NCBI GenBank assembly: GCA_003252075.1
Contig: QKDO01000042.1
Span: 1 to 64,000, forward strand
DNA length: 64,000 nt
From: Nitrospirota bacterium
GTDB taxonomy: Bacteria > Nitrospirota > Thermodesulfovibrionia > Thermodesulfovibrionales > UBA6898
Direction of reading: 5' to 3'
Under the pieces are notes generated by a model that had not been told where the DNA came from, made no database searches, and was given only the letters and a program-made list of their open reading frames with translations. The translations under genes were made by a program, and so were the position numbers. The stretch's first letter is position 1; each line of letters starts with the position of its first letter. Below are positions 1 to 8,453 of the stretch, piece by piece.

Positions 1-322
1 AAGCGACCACTTAGAAACAATCTAATGCATTCTCATACCAAGGTATTTAGCTTCTTTTTTTTTGTGTACCTACTTCTTGAAACTGGGACGTTCGTAATAA
101 TTTTCAGAGGTAGAGAGTTCAGATAATAATTAGTGGGGGAGGATAGCAATGACTTCAGCTATGTCCCTGTTGTTGCTTTGTCTTTTGCTGGCACAGGAAT
201 ATGCCCTAGCTTAATGCTATGGAAAAAAGTTGGCTGTGCAGTGGATTAGAGTCATAACTTCTTTGGCTTCCTCTTAATCCGTTCTATTGGTTCAACCCAA
301 ATAGTTTTTTGGGATTCTGACT
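1..322. other. Non-coding stretch; possible signal-peptide remnant
   Basis: No convincing gene. The only ORF-like item is a 21-codon reading frame at 149-214 (+), preceded by a good Shine-Dalgarno (GGGGGAGG). It encodes a hydrophobic peptide ending in a signal-peptidase-like ALA, then TAA. It looks like the leftover signal peptide of a lost exported protein, or a chance peptide. No promoter or terminator is clear here. Confidence 0.3.
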
Positions 323-1522
323 TTATTTATATGCATCCATAAAATTGATCGACATGTCATTAGGGAATTCCCCCGTAGGAATCTTAGCTGCTACTTCCAT
401 TTTTGTTGTGTCTACTGCAAAGACGGCATTTTCAGCATTACTGACCACATAATAGCTTTTACCATCAGTGGAAAAGAAACAACCATGACCAACACCTTCT
501 TTTTCTGCAAACTTAATCTGCTTAACGACCTCCTGCTTAGTTGTGTCTATAACAAATATTCGATTGTCTCCATGCCCTGAAACATAGACATACTTGCCAT
601 CAGGCGTTACCAGTGGATGTCCAGAACCCTTGGGACCCTCAAGTGTTTTGATAACCTTCATGGTCTTTGTATCAAGAAGTGCAATGGTTGACCCCCAAGG
701 TTCTGAAGTGTTCCCCATGTTGGCAAGATACATGATGCCTCCAGCAAAACAGGCATGATGTCCTAAAGGGGGTTCCCCCTCCTTCAAAGGAATAGGCGTA
801 TAGGAGATTTCCTTATCTGTCTTTATATCATAAACGGCTACACCTGGGGGGAGGTGCATCATACGCTTTCCTTGTCCTATGGCATAAAGTTTATCCCCCA
901 AGACATACATCATATGAACAGGTGTTGGCGTTTGAATTGTTGATACAATATCAAACGATTTAGTATCAATCTTAATGATTAAACTTTTGGGTACAATATT
1001 GATATATAGAAAACTGTCATCTTCTGTCCATATGGGATGCGTCATACTTAATCCATGTAGAGGAGTGTTTTGATGAGCTTCTTGAGGCTGAGAGATAGGG
1101 ATTTTTCTGATAACTTCATCTGAGGAAGTGTCAATTATTGCAACTTCTGACGCATCTCTGGCTGTTACCGCAAGCAACCTGCCGTTGTGGGAAACAGCGA
1201 CACAGCTTGGCTTCCACTTTAGTTGAATTGTCTTTATAGCAACAAAATTGAGCATGTCAACTAATGTCAGCGTTTCATCTCCACGGTTAGCAATATAGAG
1301 CTTTTTATTGTCAGGTGTGAATGCCATCGGATGTGGGACTTTTCCTGTCTGCACTGTTTTTACAACAGTATTTGTTTTTATATCAAAGATTGTTGCCTTA
1401 TTATCTTTTTCCGAGGTGGCAACACCATAACGGTTTGGTTCCCATGTACGCTCTGCTGAAAAAGCTGACTGAGCAAATATAATAAAAAACAAGACTAGAA
1501 TTAGGACTTTTTTCATTTGCAA
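323..1522 (-). CDS. Secreted YVTN-type beta-propeller protein
   Basis: A 399-residue protein with an N-terminal signal peptide (positive MKK, hydrophobic core, AFSA cleavage region near residue 22). Successive blades of about 40-45 residues carry the YVTN-repeat pattern (for example [36 protein letters not shown]). These fold as beta-propellers and resemble the heme d1 domain of cytochrome cd1, but no CxxCH motif is present, so there is no sign of a heme c domain. Probably a periplasmic or extracellular binding scaffold; substrate unknown. GAGAGG lies 8-9 nt before the ATG. It stands alone, next to the recombinase stub. Confidence 0.8.
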   Translation of the reverse strand: MQMKKVLILVLFFIIFAQSAFSAERTWEPNRYGVATSEKDNKATIFDIKTNTVVKTVQTGKVPHPMAFTPDNKKLYIANRGDETLTLVDMLNFVAIKTIQLKWKPSCVAVSHNGRLLAVTARDASEVAIIDTSSDEVIRKIPISQPQEAHQNTPLHGLSMTHPIWTEDDSFLYINIVPKSLIIKIDTKSFDIVSTIQTPTPVHMMYVLGDKLYAIGQGKRMMHLPPGVAVYDIKTDKEISYTPIPLKEGEPPLGHHACFAGGIMYLANMGNTSEPWGSTIALLDTKTMKVIKTLEGPKGSGHPLVTPDGKYVYVSGHGDNRIFVIDTTKQEVVKQIKFAEKEGVGHGCFFSTDGKSYYVVSNAENAVFAVDTTKMEVAAKIPTGEFPNDMSINFMDAYK

Positions 1523-1694
1523 TGCCTCTCTGATAACTCAAAAGATTAATTAAGTGAGCTCCCCCTAACATCTTTGCCTCTGATGACCTGCCCCAAGTAA
1601 TCGTACCACATGCACAGTAGTAAAACGACTGCTGATGGAGATGCACCTGACCTTGCCCCATAGAACCGGTCCAGGGAGAAGTAGTTTTTCTGGG

Positions 1695-1889
1695 GTGAAG
1701 CCCACTGTATAGTTTTTGTATAGTAGGCGTGCCGCTGAAGGTATCATTCAGTAAATCAACTGCCTTTACTTTGTGAGATGGTGCAAGGTGGGCATATCTG
1801 AGGGTCATGGCAAGGGTCTTATGTCCTAAAAGCTCCTTAACCGTGGTTATGTCTACCCCTGCCATGACAAGCTGAGATGCAACTTCCAC
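1695..1889 (-). pseudogene. Tyrosine recombinase (phage-type integrase) C-terminal stub
   Basis: The minus-strand frame encodes the last ~65 residues of an XerC/phage-integrase-type recombinase: [19 protein letters not shown], then [15 protein letters not shown]. It contains the LGH histidine and the catalytic tyrosine of RYAHL. The frame is blocked by TAG just upstream, and the R-H-T-F box that normally precedes ASQL is missing, so the rest of the gene has been deleted. The frame continues past QKLYSGL into unrelated sequence, so the true stop has been lost too. It marks an old mobile element. Confidence 0.8.
1698..1726 (-). repeat. 29-bp repeat, copy 1 (integrase 3' end)
   Basis: AAGCCCACTGTATAG followed by TTTTTGTATAGTAG recurs at 6186-6214 in the same orientation with one mismatch. 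On the minus strand it encodes the QKLYSGL end of the integrase stub. The two copies are about 4.5 kb apart and look like ends of two related integrase genes. Confidence 0.75.
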
Positions 1890-1915
1890 CTCCTAACACG
1901 CAGGTATCAGTGGCC

Positions 1916-2038
1916 GAAACTCTCGTGAATTTCCAGACGAAATATGCATTTAGGCAGCATGCGGCTAACACCTCCGAATCCACAGGCATTGATTCTTGAA
2001 ACTGTTGTGACTTTCCAGGAGAAATATACTTTATGACA
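1916..2038. repeat. Two imperfect ~41-bp direct repeats
   Basis: Segments 1916-1956 and 1998-2038 both begin GAAACT and share TTTCCAG..GAAATAT. They are roughly 75 percent identical with an 82-bp period. They lie directly upstream of the recombinase stub, in a stretch with no gene. Function unknown; they could be arm-type sites or remnants of the lost integrase region. Confidence 0.5.
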
Positions 2039-2096
2039 CAGTGCGATCAATGCCCTGAACAAACGCGTTGCATAGACATGCGACGGGGAAGATTTC

Positions 2097-2134
2097 AAAA
2101 AGAAAAAGGCAGGGCCTAACTAGCCCCTGCCTTT
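2097..2134 (-). terminator. Rho-independent terminator after the metalloprotease gene
   Basis: A perfect 10-bp stem (AAAGGCAGGG pairing with CCCTGCCTTT, loop 2115-2124) is followed on the minus strand by TTTTTCTTTTT. It lies 29 nt beyond the stop of the gene ending at 2163. Confidence 0.85.
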
Positions 2135-2162
2135 ATATAAATAATCTGTTTCTTACTACCGT

Positions 2163-4754
2163 TTATTTCTTCTTTTGATTATTGTGCACAGCCACGGTTG
2201 TATTTCCAACTGAACTGTTACCACACGCGTCAGTACAAGTGACGGTCAGCGTGTAAACCCTTCCGTCGCCTGTGCCAGAGCGCTCAGCCCTGAGATCCAC
2301 AGTGAGGTCGCCAGTGATCATCCAGTCGGGCGACGTGTCGCCGTCACCGAGACCATTCACCGGCTCGTTGCTGCTTACCCCCGTGATGGAACAGACTGGC
2401 GTGGAGTCGCAATTATCTGTGGCAGTCGCTGACACAGCAATCTGTACCATCTTATGGTTTGGTGACCAGAGAATGTTCGGTGCAGCGGCAACGCTCTCGA
2501 TAATAGGTGCTGCGGTGTCGACTACATCAATGATTTGGGTGCTACTGCTCGTATTTCCGCAATCGTCGGAACCGGTCCAGGTTCTTATCAACGTGTAGCT
2601 GTTTGGGCAGCTCCCATCTACCCGAGTTTCGGTAAAACTCGGAGAAACAAGTGTATCGCAATTGTCCGCTGCGGTCACAATAGCTGGCTCCGGAACAGCG
2701 TCGCACTGTACAGTCTCATTGCTTGGGACACCGATAAGTGCCGGAGGCGTGGTATCCACTACATTGATAGTCTGCTGACAAGATGCAGTATTGACGCAAT
2801 TATCACTCGCCTTCCAAGTGCGGAAGATCGTTGATGCCTGCGGACATGAACCGGGAGTTGTGACATCTGTCCAGGTTACAGTCGGTGTCAATACGCAGCT
2901 ATCCGTTGCAGTTGCTATTCCCGTAATCAATGGCGCAGATGATGTATCGCATTCGATAATATGAGCAGCCGGACACAGTATAGTCGGTGGAGTCGTGTCG
3001 CGAATGGTGACGATTGCCGAATCACTATCGCTTATAAGACCCTGATCGTCCGTCACTTTCAGCGATACGGTACAACTAACTACGCATGAGGTCGAAGTAC
3101 TGAGCGTCAAGGTAGGCTGTGCGATCGTGGAGTCATTGAAGGTTCCGTCACAGGATGTGCTCCACGAGTATGTCAAGAGAGAACCTTCGGGATCGCTGGA
3201 TCCTCTGCCATCCAAAGCCACGGTAGTTGTGAGACCCGTGCATTCTTCCGTATAAGGCCCTCCTGCATCAGCTGTGGGAGGGAGGTTTCCATTTGATATT
3301 GTCACTTGAAAGCCGGTGGCAGTGGCAGAATTAACTCTCACCGCAATATGATTTGTAGCATCGACAAATGTCTCTCCTGCAGTAAACCTAACAGCGGCAT
3401 TTGTTGAACTCAGCCCGCCAGGAACCAGAACAGCTGGTATATCTTCCGTCGTATCTACATTGTGAATAATTACTGCTTCGGCAGGCAGTTTTGCATCATA
3501 GCCGGTAAATTGCCGGGCTTCCACAGTATAGAAATTGGTGGCGGAGCCACCTATCGGGATTGTCGCCATTTGATAGTTGCTTGATGCCGGAGCGGCCAGG
3601 TCTTCCAGGGTAATCGTGGAAATGGCTCCGACTGCAACATTAGTTTTTCGTGGTCCGGGGATCCAGCCTAAAAGGTCTTTATGATAGGAGATGGTGTGCT
3701 GCGCCATGCAGCCATACGTGGGGTCAGTGGCGGCAGCACAATTATATCGATCCTGACTCATAACGTCCCAGGCATTATCATACACCGCTGCACGGTTATA
3801 GGAAGAATGTGGCAATCCGAAACCGTGCCCCATTTCATGGGAAATTACTGAAATGTCAGCATATGACCATGGCGGCTCCCAAGTCGTGCTCCACGTTTTG
3901 GTCACACCATCTAACGTAGAAGTCCTTGATCCACCCCAGGCCCAGCCAAAATCATAATCCGCATTAAACATCATATTAATGCCCGAGTAAAGTGAAAAAT
4001 CAACATCAGCATCCGCTGCGGCGGTGCAATCGTTGAATAATGCTGTACGACCAGCTGAACCAGTACCTTTTTCAGTTAAGGTGGGGTTATACGTTGCCAG
4101 GGTATTAATCGTGTACCAACCTGTTCCTACGGTGCTACCGTTAATATTAATAGTATTGAAAGACAGCTCCTTCCAGTAATGATTGAGTCCAGGTTTTGTG
4201 TCGCTATACATCCCCAGAAAATACGCCCGATCATTCGGTTCGGCTGCAATATCAGAGAATTTACACATTAGGGTAACCCACGGCTTTGAGCCGCTGACCA
4301 ACTCCGCTACAGCAACGCCATCAATTGTCGGAGCTCGTAATTGAGGCGATGGAGCAAGAGAAATCGAAAGCACATTCAAAACTGCTGGCTGGCTTGGGGT
4401 AGAATCGGACTTCTGACTGAAAGTCGCACCAGTAGATGACGGGGTGGCCAAAATTCCCTGTACGTTTACATATTTGCCGTTGAACTTCAAGACCCCTCCC
4501 AGCTTCTTGGCCACTGTCTCGTCCAGCTGTAGCATGGTTTCTTGACCTTTTTCATCAGTAAGGGTGTATACGATGCTCGACTCATCCCTGCTATCCCCCC
4601 AAACAATAGAGAGCCAGCCAGACAAAGATACCTGCTCAGCAGTACTTTCTGCCCCGGGGTCCTGTGCGTATGCCATATTTAGAGAGGTGCCGAGCAGTAG
4701 ACTAAAGACAATCATGATGATTGATAAAATACAAAATCTTTTGGCAGCGTTCAT
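2163..4754 (-). CDS. Secreted zinc metalloprotease with PKD and HYR-like repeats
   Basis: An 863-residue exported protein. A signal peptide ends near residue 30 (MAYA). The catalytic domain carries the metzincin-type zinc motif HEMGHGFGLPH at residues 306-316 (ligands H306, H310, H316; base E307), with a Met-turn candidate at M332 (WDVMS). A PKD domain covers about residues 494-585 (AGGPY...DGRGSSDPEG). Three cysteine-containing HYR-like repeats follow, each opening with DTTPP or DTAAP. It probably degrades extracellular protein while the C-terminal repeats mediate surface or matrix binding. The subfamily (M6-like or another gluzincin/metzincin group) is uncertain. Confidence 0.85.
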   Translation of the reverse strand: MNAAKRFCILSIIMIVFSLLLGTSLNMAYAQDPGAESTAEQVSLSGWLSIVWGDSRDESSIVYTLTDEKGQETMLQLDETVAKKLGGVLKFNGKYVNVQGILATPSSTGATFSQKSDSTPSQPAVLNVLSISLAPSPQLRAPTIDGVAVAELVSGSKPWVTLMCKFSDIAAEPNDRAYFLGMYSDTKPGLNHYWKELSFNTININGSTVGTGWYTINTLATYNPTLTEKGTGSAGRTALFNDCTAAADADVDFSLYSGINMMFNADYDFGWAWGGSRTSTLDGVTKTWSTTWEPPWSYADISVISHEMGHGFGLPHSSYNRAAVYDNAWDVMSQDRYNCAAATDPTYGCMAQHTISYHKDLLGWIPGPRKTNVAVGAISTITLEDLAAPASSNYQMATIPIGGSATNFYTVEARQFTGYDAKLPAEAVIIHNVDTTEDIPAVLVPGGLSSTNAAVRFTAGETFVDATNHIAVRVNSATATGFQVTISNGNLPPTADAGGPYTEECTGLTTTVALDGRGSSDPEGSLLTYSWSTSCDGTFNDSTIAQPTLTLSTSTSCVVSCTVSLKVTDDQGLISDSDSAIVTIRDTTPPTILCPAAHIIECDTSSAPLITGIATATDSCVLTPTVTWTDVTTPGSCPQASTIFRTWKASDNCVNTASCQQTINVVDTTPPALIGVPSNETVQCDAVPEPAIVTAADNCDTLVSPSFTETRVDGSCPNSYTLIRTWTGSDDCGNTSSSTQIIDVVDTAAPIIESVAAAPNILWSPNHKMVQIAVSATATDNCDSTPVCSITGVSSNEPVNGLGDGDTSPDWMITGDLTVDLRAERSGTGDGRVYTLTVTCTDACGNSSVGNTTVAVHNNQKKK

Positions 4755-5446
4755 AAAGCCCTCCTTTAATGTGGTTAGTTAATCAGCCGATTAAATCTCT
4801 CGCAAGGAACGTAATCACTCTTCCTCGACTGCCATTTCTCCGACTCTTTTTGTGCTTGACCGCTCCAACCTCTCACAGGAGAAAGGATTATGGAGGAGAT
4901 AGGGCAAACCCCAATATTCAACATGGCAGCTCTCACACGATGGTTGGAGAATGTATTGTATCGGTTTTATAAGGTACGCTCCCATGATCATTCGTCCCAG
5001 GCAAAAAGCAGATTAAGCGACAGCATCGATCATTCTGCAACTCAACAGTGTTGCATATGAAGACCAGCAGCTTTCACCCCCCCTCACGAATGACTTAGCT
5101 CTGTCGAGAATGTAGCAGTTTCCTTAACAAATATCACACTACGCACTGGCTGTCAAAAGTAAATACTTATAAGCCAATAAGTTATATTAATAATTGGTTA
5201 CGCTAAGTTGTTACCTAGGATTCACACACTTATGGTGAGGATAATTTTTCAGATGTTGATGAAAAGAAGAATCTTTCTTGCGTTCAGTGCTGACCGACTA
5301 TGTAGTGACAGAGGTAACGTCGCAGCGCGTTGCCGAGAATGCAAAGTATTAAGGGCACTACTCAGTTATCAAGCACTGCAACTCGCGAGGTGTACAGGAA
5401 AAAATATTTCGGCATGACCGCGCACTGCCATAAGTTTCGCAGACAA
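4755..5446. other. Intergenic stretch without a recognisable gene
   Basis: About 690 bp between two leftward genes. Frames are short and show no recognisable domain, no good Shine-Dalgarno and no terminator-like hairpin with a T-tract. The promoter of the metalloprotease gene should lie at the left end, but no -35/-10 pair is convincing. Confidence 0.5.
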
Positions 5447-5899
5447 CTATCGGGAGGCCCCCGTTTCTACTGAGTATTCAAAAGAGGACACGGAGAAGGG
5501 CCCCGGCTTTTTATAATGGACCTTTTTGCCACTGGGAGAAATAGATACGTCGAAGACCCAACCGAATTTGCCTTCTCCATCTCCTCGGGCCGTAAAATGG
5601 CCCTCATGAATATCATCTTCAAGCCCTCTCTTTGGAAAAATCCAGACGAGCCTTTCCTCACCGAAATAATAGATTGCTATGCCTCTGTGTTGAGTAGATG
5701 CCCGAAAAAGATAGGCTTCGCCTGGATAATCGGACGAGCGAGCACTAAAGTAGTAGCGAAGCTCTGCGAATGGCTTTCCATCATGGAGTATCTTGTCGCC
5801 TTCCACCGTGACGCCAGAAGCAGGTAACGGATGAATAACTGGCGCAGAGCTACACGCCGTTAGCAATAAACCGATCATTACAGCAAATCTAATCAGCAT
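5447..5899 (-). CDS. Putative lipoprotein, unknown function
   Basis: A 150-residue protein starting MLIRFAVMIGLLLTACSS. This is a clear lipoprotein signal peptide with lipobox LTAC; the lipidated Cys would be residue 16. The mature part is beta-rich and polar (GEAYLFRASTQHRGIAIYYF, GKFGWVFDVSISP) with no family I recognise. Probably an outer- or inner-membrane-anchored periplasmic protein. It stands alone between long non-coding stretches, in a region carrying mobile-element scars, so it may be acquired. Confidence 0.7.
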   Translation of the reverse strand: MLIRFAVMIGLLLTACSSAPVIHPLPASGVTVEGDKILHDGKPFAELRYYFSARSSDYPGEAYLFRASTQHRGIAIYYFGEERLVWIFPKRGLEDDIHEGHFTARGDGEGKFGWVFDVSISPSGKKVHYKKPGPFSVSSFEYSVETGASR

Positions 5900-6185
5900 C
5901 GCACTAGCGCGTGAAGAAGAGCTCAGAAATGTTTATTACCACTTATACTCCACACCATGCACACCCACACCAACGTTCACTCTTTCAGGAAGGAGCGGAT
6001 TTTTCTTCTCCTCCCGTTTCCATTGAATACCATCCGTAACACACCTGCCTCAAATTATATCAGGGGTGTTTAGTGCAAGGGGTTCTCCGCATCTGTCAAA
6101 AAACTGAATTCATTGCGGGCTACTGTGAGTTAGTGAGAGCAATAAAAGGAACGTGATTTTTGCGGACTCGAAATGATCTCCCCAA

Positions 6186-6214
6186 AAGCCCACTGTATAG
6201 TTTTTGTACAGTAG
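6186..6214 (-). repeat. 29-bp repeat, copy 2 (integrase 3' end)
   Basis: One mismatch from 1698-1726 and in the same orientation. On the minus strand it can be read as TTVQKLYSGL, the typical end of a phage-type integrase. No further integrase sequence is visible around it. Confidence 0.7.
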
Positions 6215-6329
6215 TCAGGCATAAAGGAATAGAAAAGGGCATAAAAGCTACAAGCCCTTATGCCCCTAAAAACTAACTATTTGTAAAGATTTATAAAGAT
6301 TTGTAAAACCTCAAGCTCTTTATGATAAT

Positions 6330-6376
6330 CCTTGACACGGTAGAGGTCGTCGGTTCGAAACCGCCCGGGCCTACCA
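6330..6376 (+). pseudogene. 3' half of tRNA-Val(GAC), likely att site
   Basis: The segment starts at the anticodon loop (CCTTGACAC, anticodon GAC), continues with GGTAG, a variable region and a T-arm (GTCGG, TTCGAAA, CCGCC; one mismatch). It ends with an acceptor strand CGGGCCT, discriminator A and CCA. There is no D-arm or 5' half upstream (A/T-rich repeats instead), so this is not a functional tRNA. The 3' half of a tRNA gene is the usual identity block left by integrating elements. Confidence 0.75.
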
Positions 6377-6872
6377 TAACCCTTGGTAACATAAGGTTAT
6401 TTTGCCAACAAACAGTTCGTGGACAATTCATGGACAGACGCACTTACAAGGGAGGTTGCGAGTAAGACCTCACAAGTTGTCATTCCCGCACCAGAAGTAG
6501 GCGCCTTAAGCGGGCCGAGCGCGTAGGGAATTCTTCGATCAGCCGCCAGCGCAGGAAAGAGATGGTCAAGTCCGATCATCCCGATCTCAGCATCATTCTC
6601 CGGTGCAAACAGTTTCAGATCAACTGCTCCTCATGGTATTGAGAAGCCTTGGGAAAATCGGTGCTGAAACTCAATCTGATGTGACGCATAGACGAGCAGT
6701 TTCCAGAGATAACTGTTACTTGGTGATTTCAGTCACAGCAATTTCTTCATCCTAGGGCAATTATTTTAATAGAGTCAAAAGAATCCATAGGCATTCTTCT
6801 CTTGCAAATGCCGAAGCAGTCAGAGGAGTTGACACTCTCTCTTGCAGTTGAGGGGAAGAGAATGAAAAACAT

Positions 6873-7343
6873 ATGCTTGACCGGATAGAAGAGATAGACA
6901 GACGTAACGCTCCCGACAGACGGCGAAAACCTACCGGTTTATATTGCGGCTCTATGGCCTCTGGTGGGCGGAGACGGACTGCAAGAAGGAAGGAAGATAA
7001 GCGGAAGCATTTGATCGTAGATGTCTATAGTGGCTGGCTGTGGTTAAAACTCTTATCGTTATACGCTCTTTCAGTGATTGACGCATATTTTACCAGCTTG
7101 CTCATTGACCATGGTATCACTAATGAGGTTAATCCCGTCATGGCTTTTTATCTGGGGTTTGGCCCAAGATCTTTTGTTATTATGAAACTTCTGTTTACAG
7201 CGGTCCCGCTCTTTCTCTTATGTCTGAGCAAGGAATTTTCCATGACAAAGATTGCGCTCAATTTTTCTATAATGATTTATCTCTCAGTCGTAATGTATGA
7301 ATTAAGCATCATACTTGTACATTCTCCTTTTTCTAACTTCTAA
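6873..7343 (+). CDS. DUF5658-type small membrane protein
   Basis: A 156-residue protein. The first ~50 residues are strongly charged and Arg/Lys-rich (RRNAPDRRRK, GRRRTARRKEDKRK). Three to four membrane segments follow, with a motif typical of DUF5658 proteins: SVIDAYFTSLLIDHG then TNEVNPVM, near residues 68-90. Function of the family is unknown. AGGGGAAGAG lies about 13 nt upstream of the ATG. The gene lies between the two tRNA-Val remnants, so it may be cargo of a former island. Confidence 0.65.
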   Translation: MLDRIEEIDRRNAPDRRRKPTGLYCGSMASGGRRRTARRKEDKRKHLIVDVYSGWLWLKLLSLYALSVIDAYFTSLLIDHGITNEVNPVMAFYLGFGPRSFVIMKLLFTAVPLFLLCLSKEFSMTKIALNFSIMIYLSVVMYELSIILVHSPFSNF

Positions 7344-7580
7344 CGCGTGCAGGAATTGATAACCCCTCGGCAGAGAGAAATCTCTAGGGTGAGACTGGAT
7401 TATTGATAATCGGTGAAAATTGACCCACCGTCGGCGTCCAATTCTAACCCACTTGCTCGCAGGCTTACCGCCTCTCCTTAATGGCATAAAATCTCGATAT
7501 CTGGGGCAAGCTTGATGCCGATACCACCCCAGAATAGGCCACATTGACACGCCTATCAACAATCTTACATTTAAAACCTG
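7344..7580. other. Non-coding stretch, possible IS-end remnant
   Basis: No supported gene. GGTGAAAATTGACCCACC at about 7411-7428 resembles terminal sequences seen in IS21-like elements, but no transposase frame or matching opposite end is visible, so this is only a suggestion. Confidence 0.25.
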
Positions 7581-7630
7581 GTTACCTTGACAGGGTAGGG
7601 GCCGGCGGTTCGAAGTCTCCGGGGCCTACC
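7581..7630 (+). pseudogene. Second degenerate 3' part of tRNA-Val(GAC)
   Basis: The anticodon stem-loop is intact (TTACC, TTGACAG, GGTAG), with anticodon GAC. It is followed by a mismatched T-arm around TTCGAAG and an acceptor strand ending GGGCCTACC; the final A of CCA is replaced by T. The D-arm and 5' acceptor strand are absent. It parallels the copy at 6330-6376, about 1.25 kb away, in the same orientation. Confidence 0.65.
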
Positions 7631-7651
7631 TAGAGTTGTCAAGAGCACCCA

Positions 7652-7667
7652 GTAAAACCGGTTTTAC
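7652..7667. promoter_or_regulatory. Perfect 16-bp palindrome upstream of 7700
   Basis: GTAAAACCGGTTTTAC is a perfect palindrome 33 bp upstream of the thioredoxin-fold gene. A TAAAAT box lies at 7685-7690. It could be an operator for that gene; the binding protein is unknown. Confidence 0.35.
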
Positions 7668-7699
7668 CGTGCCTGCATCATAGGGTAAAATACAGATCA

Positions 7700-8065
7700 A
7701 TGATGAAACTGAAATCCCTGACGGACGAGCAGTTGCTGCACGCAATCAGGTCAGGCGAGTTCGGGAGCGATGTCACAGCATCGCGCCGGAAGGTCGCTGT
7801 GGTGATGACCCAGGACTGGTGTTCTGACTGGATAAGGATGGAGCATTGGCTCCGTAACACAGCAGGGTGTGGAGACGACCTTGACATTTATCTCATCGTC
7901 TACAATCAGCTGGACTGCTTTCGGGACTTCCTGCGACTGAAAGAGAACCAATGGCGCAATGACCAGATCCCCTATGTCCGCTATTACGAAAATGGCTCCC
8001 TGTTCCGCGTTTCGAATGCGGTGCATCGTGAGGCTTTTTTCCGTTTCTTCGGCCTCTCGGACTGA
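7700..8065 (+). CDS. Thioredoxin-fold protein with WCSDW motif
   Basis: A 121-residue protein. KVAVVMTQDWCSDW resembles beta-1 plus the active-site turn of thioredoxin-like proteins (WCxxW; only one cysteine in place of CxxC). IPYVRYYENGSLF later matches the cis-Pro strand and following hairpin. No signal peptide, so probably cytoplasmic. With only one cysteine in the motif it may act in thiol handling without classical disulfide exchange, or purely in binding. Start ATG at 7700 (a second ATG follows at 7703); the Shine-Dalgarno is weak. Confidence 0.6.
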   Translation: MMKLKSLTDEQLLHAIRSGEFGSDVTASRRKVAVVMTQDWCSDWIRMEHWLRNTAGCGDDLDIYLIVYNQLDCFRDFLRLKENQWRNDQIPYVRYYENGSLFRVSNAVHREAFFRFFGLSD

Positions 8066-8378
8066 CGTATAGGTGAATACATTCCCGGCAGGCCGCAGAA
8101 GCCCCACCGCTGCTCAGGTTGGTCGACCCATTCGGAATCATCTGCGCCGCATTTTATACCTACGTGCGAAGTATATTCTGCCCATCTCCAGGTCATTCAA
8201 TCCGCAGCAACGCATTTTGCTAAGTTGGCGGAAAGGGCGACGTGACACCATCTTTCTCCTGCTTCAGTTTCATTCAGCATCATTGCTGGTCCCTCCGGTA
8301 CGGGAATGATGAGATGTTGTTCTCGTATGGAGAGTATGTATGGCAGTGCCTGTACGCAACGGCAGTATATGAAACTTA
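8066..8378. other. Intergenic stretch, nothing recognised
   Basis: About 310 bp between the thioredoxin-fold gene and the thrS promoter. No gene, RNA or clear terminator was seen. Confidence 0.4.
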
Positions 8379-8408
8379 TTGAAATAAAAAAATATTATTT
8401 TGTATCAT
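8379..8408 (+). promoter_or_regulatory. Putative thrS-operon promoter
   Basis: TTGAAA (8379-8384), an 18-bp spacer, then TATCAT (8403-8408) in a very A/T-rich stretch. Transcription would start near 8415, inside the palindrome that follows. Confidence 0.5.
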
Positions 8409-8428
8409 ATACGCTGTTACAGCGTATA
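8408..8428. promoter_or_regulatory. Perfect 21-bp inverted repeat at the thrS start region
   Basis: TATACGCTGT, one central T, then ACAGCGTATA. It overlaps the predicted -10/+1 region and ends 11 bp before the thrS Shine-Dalgarno (GGAGG, 8440-8444). It may be a transcriptional operator. If transcription starts further upstream it would form a leader hairpin next to the ribosome site, as in translationally controlled thrS leaders. Confidence 0.5.
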
Positions 8429-8453
8429 ACGTGAAAAGTGGAGGTATGCAGTC

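Larger units (their letters stand above)
5900..6872. other. Long non-coding stretch with mobile-element scars
   Basis: About 970 bp without a supported gene. It contains the second integrase-end repeat (6186-6214), a hairpin with a perfect 8-bp stem GGGCATAA/TTATGCCC at 6237-6265, A/T-rich short repeats of TTGTAAAGAT type at 6281-6306, and the 3' half of tRNA-Val(GAC) at 6330-6376. This order is what remains when the end of an integrase gene, its terminator and an attachment site survive after loss of an element. Confidence 0.6.

Noticed and set aside
1401-1889. One 162-residue minus-strand frame as a single gene
   Set aside because: Only the first ~65 residues are integrase-like; the rest overlaps the beta-propeller gene and has no protein character.
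7302-7562. 86-residue minus-strand frame with an IS-like terminal string
   Set aside because: No ribosome site, no transposase motif and no matching opposite end.
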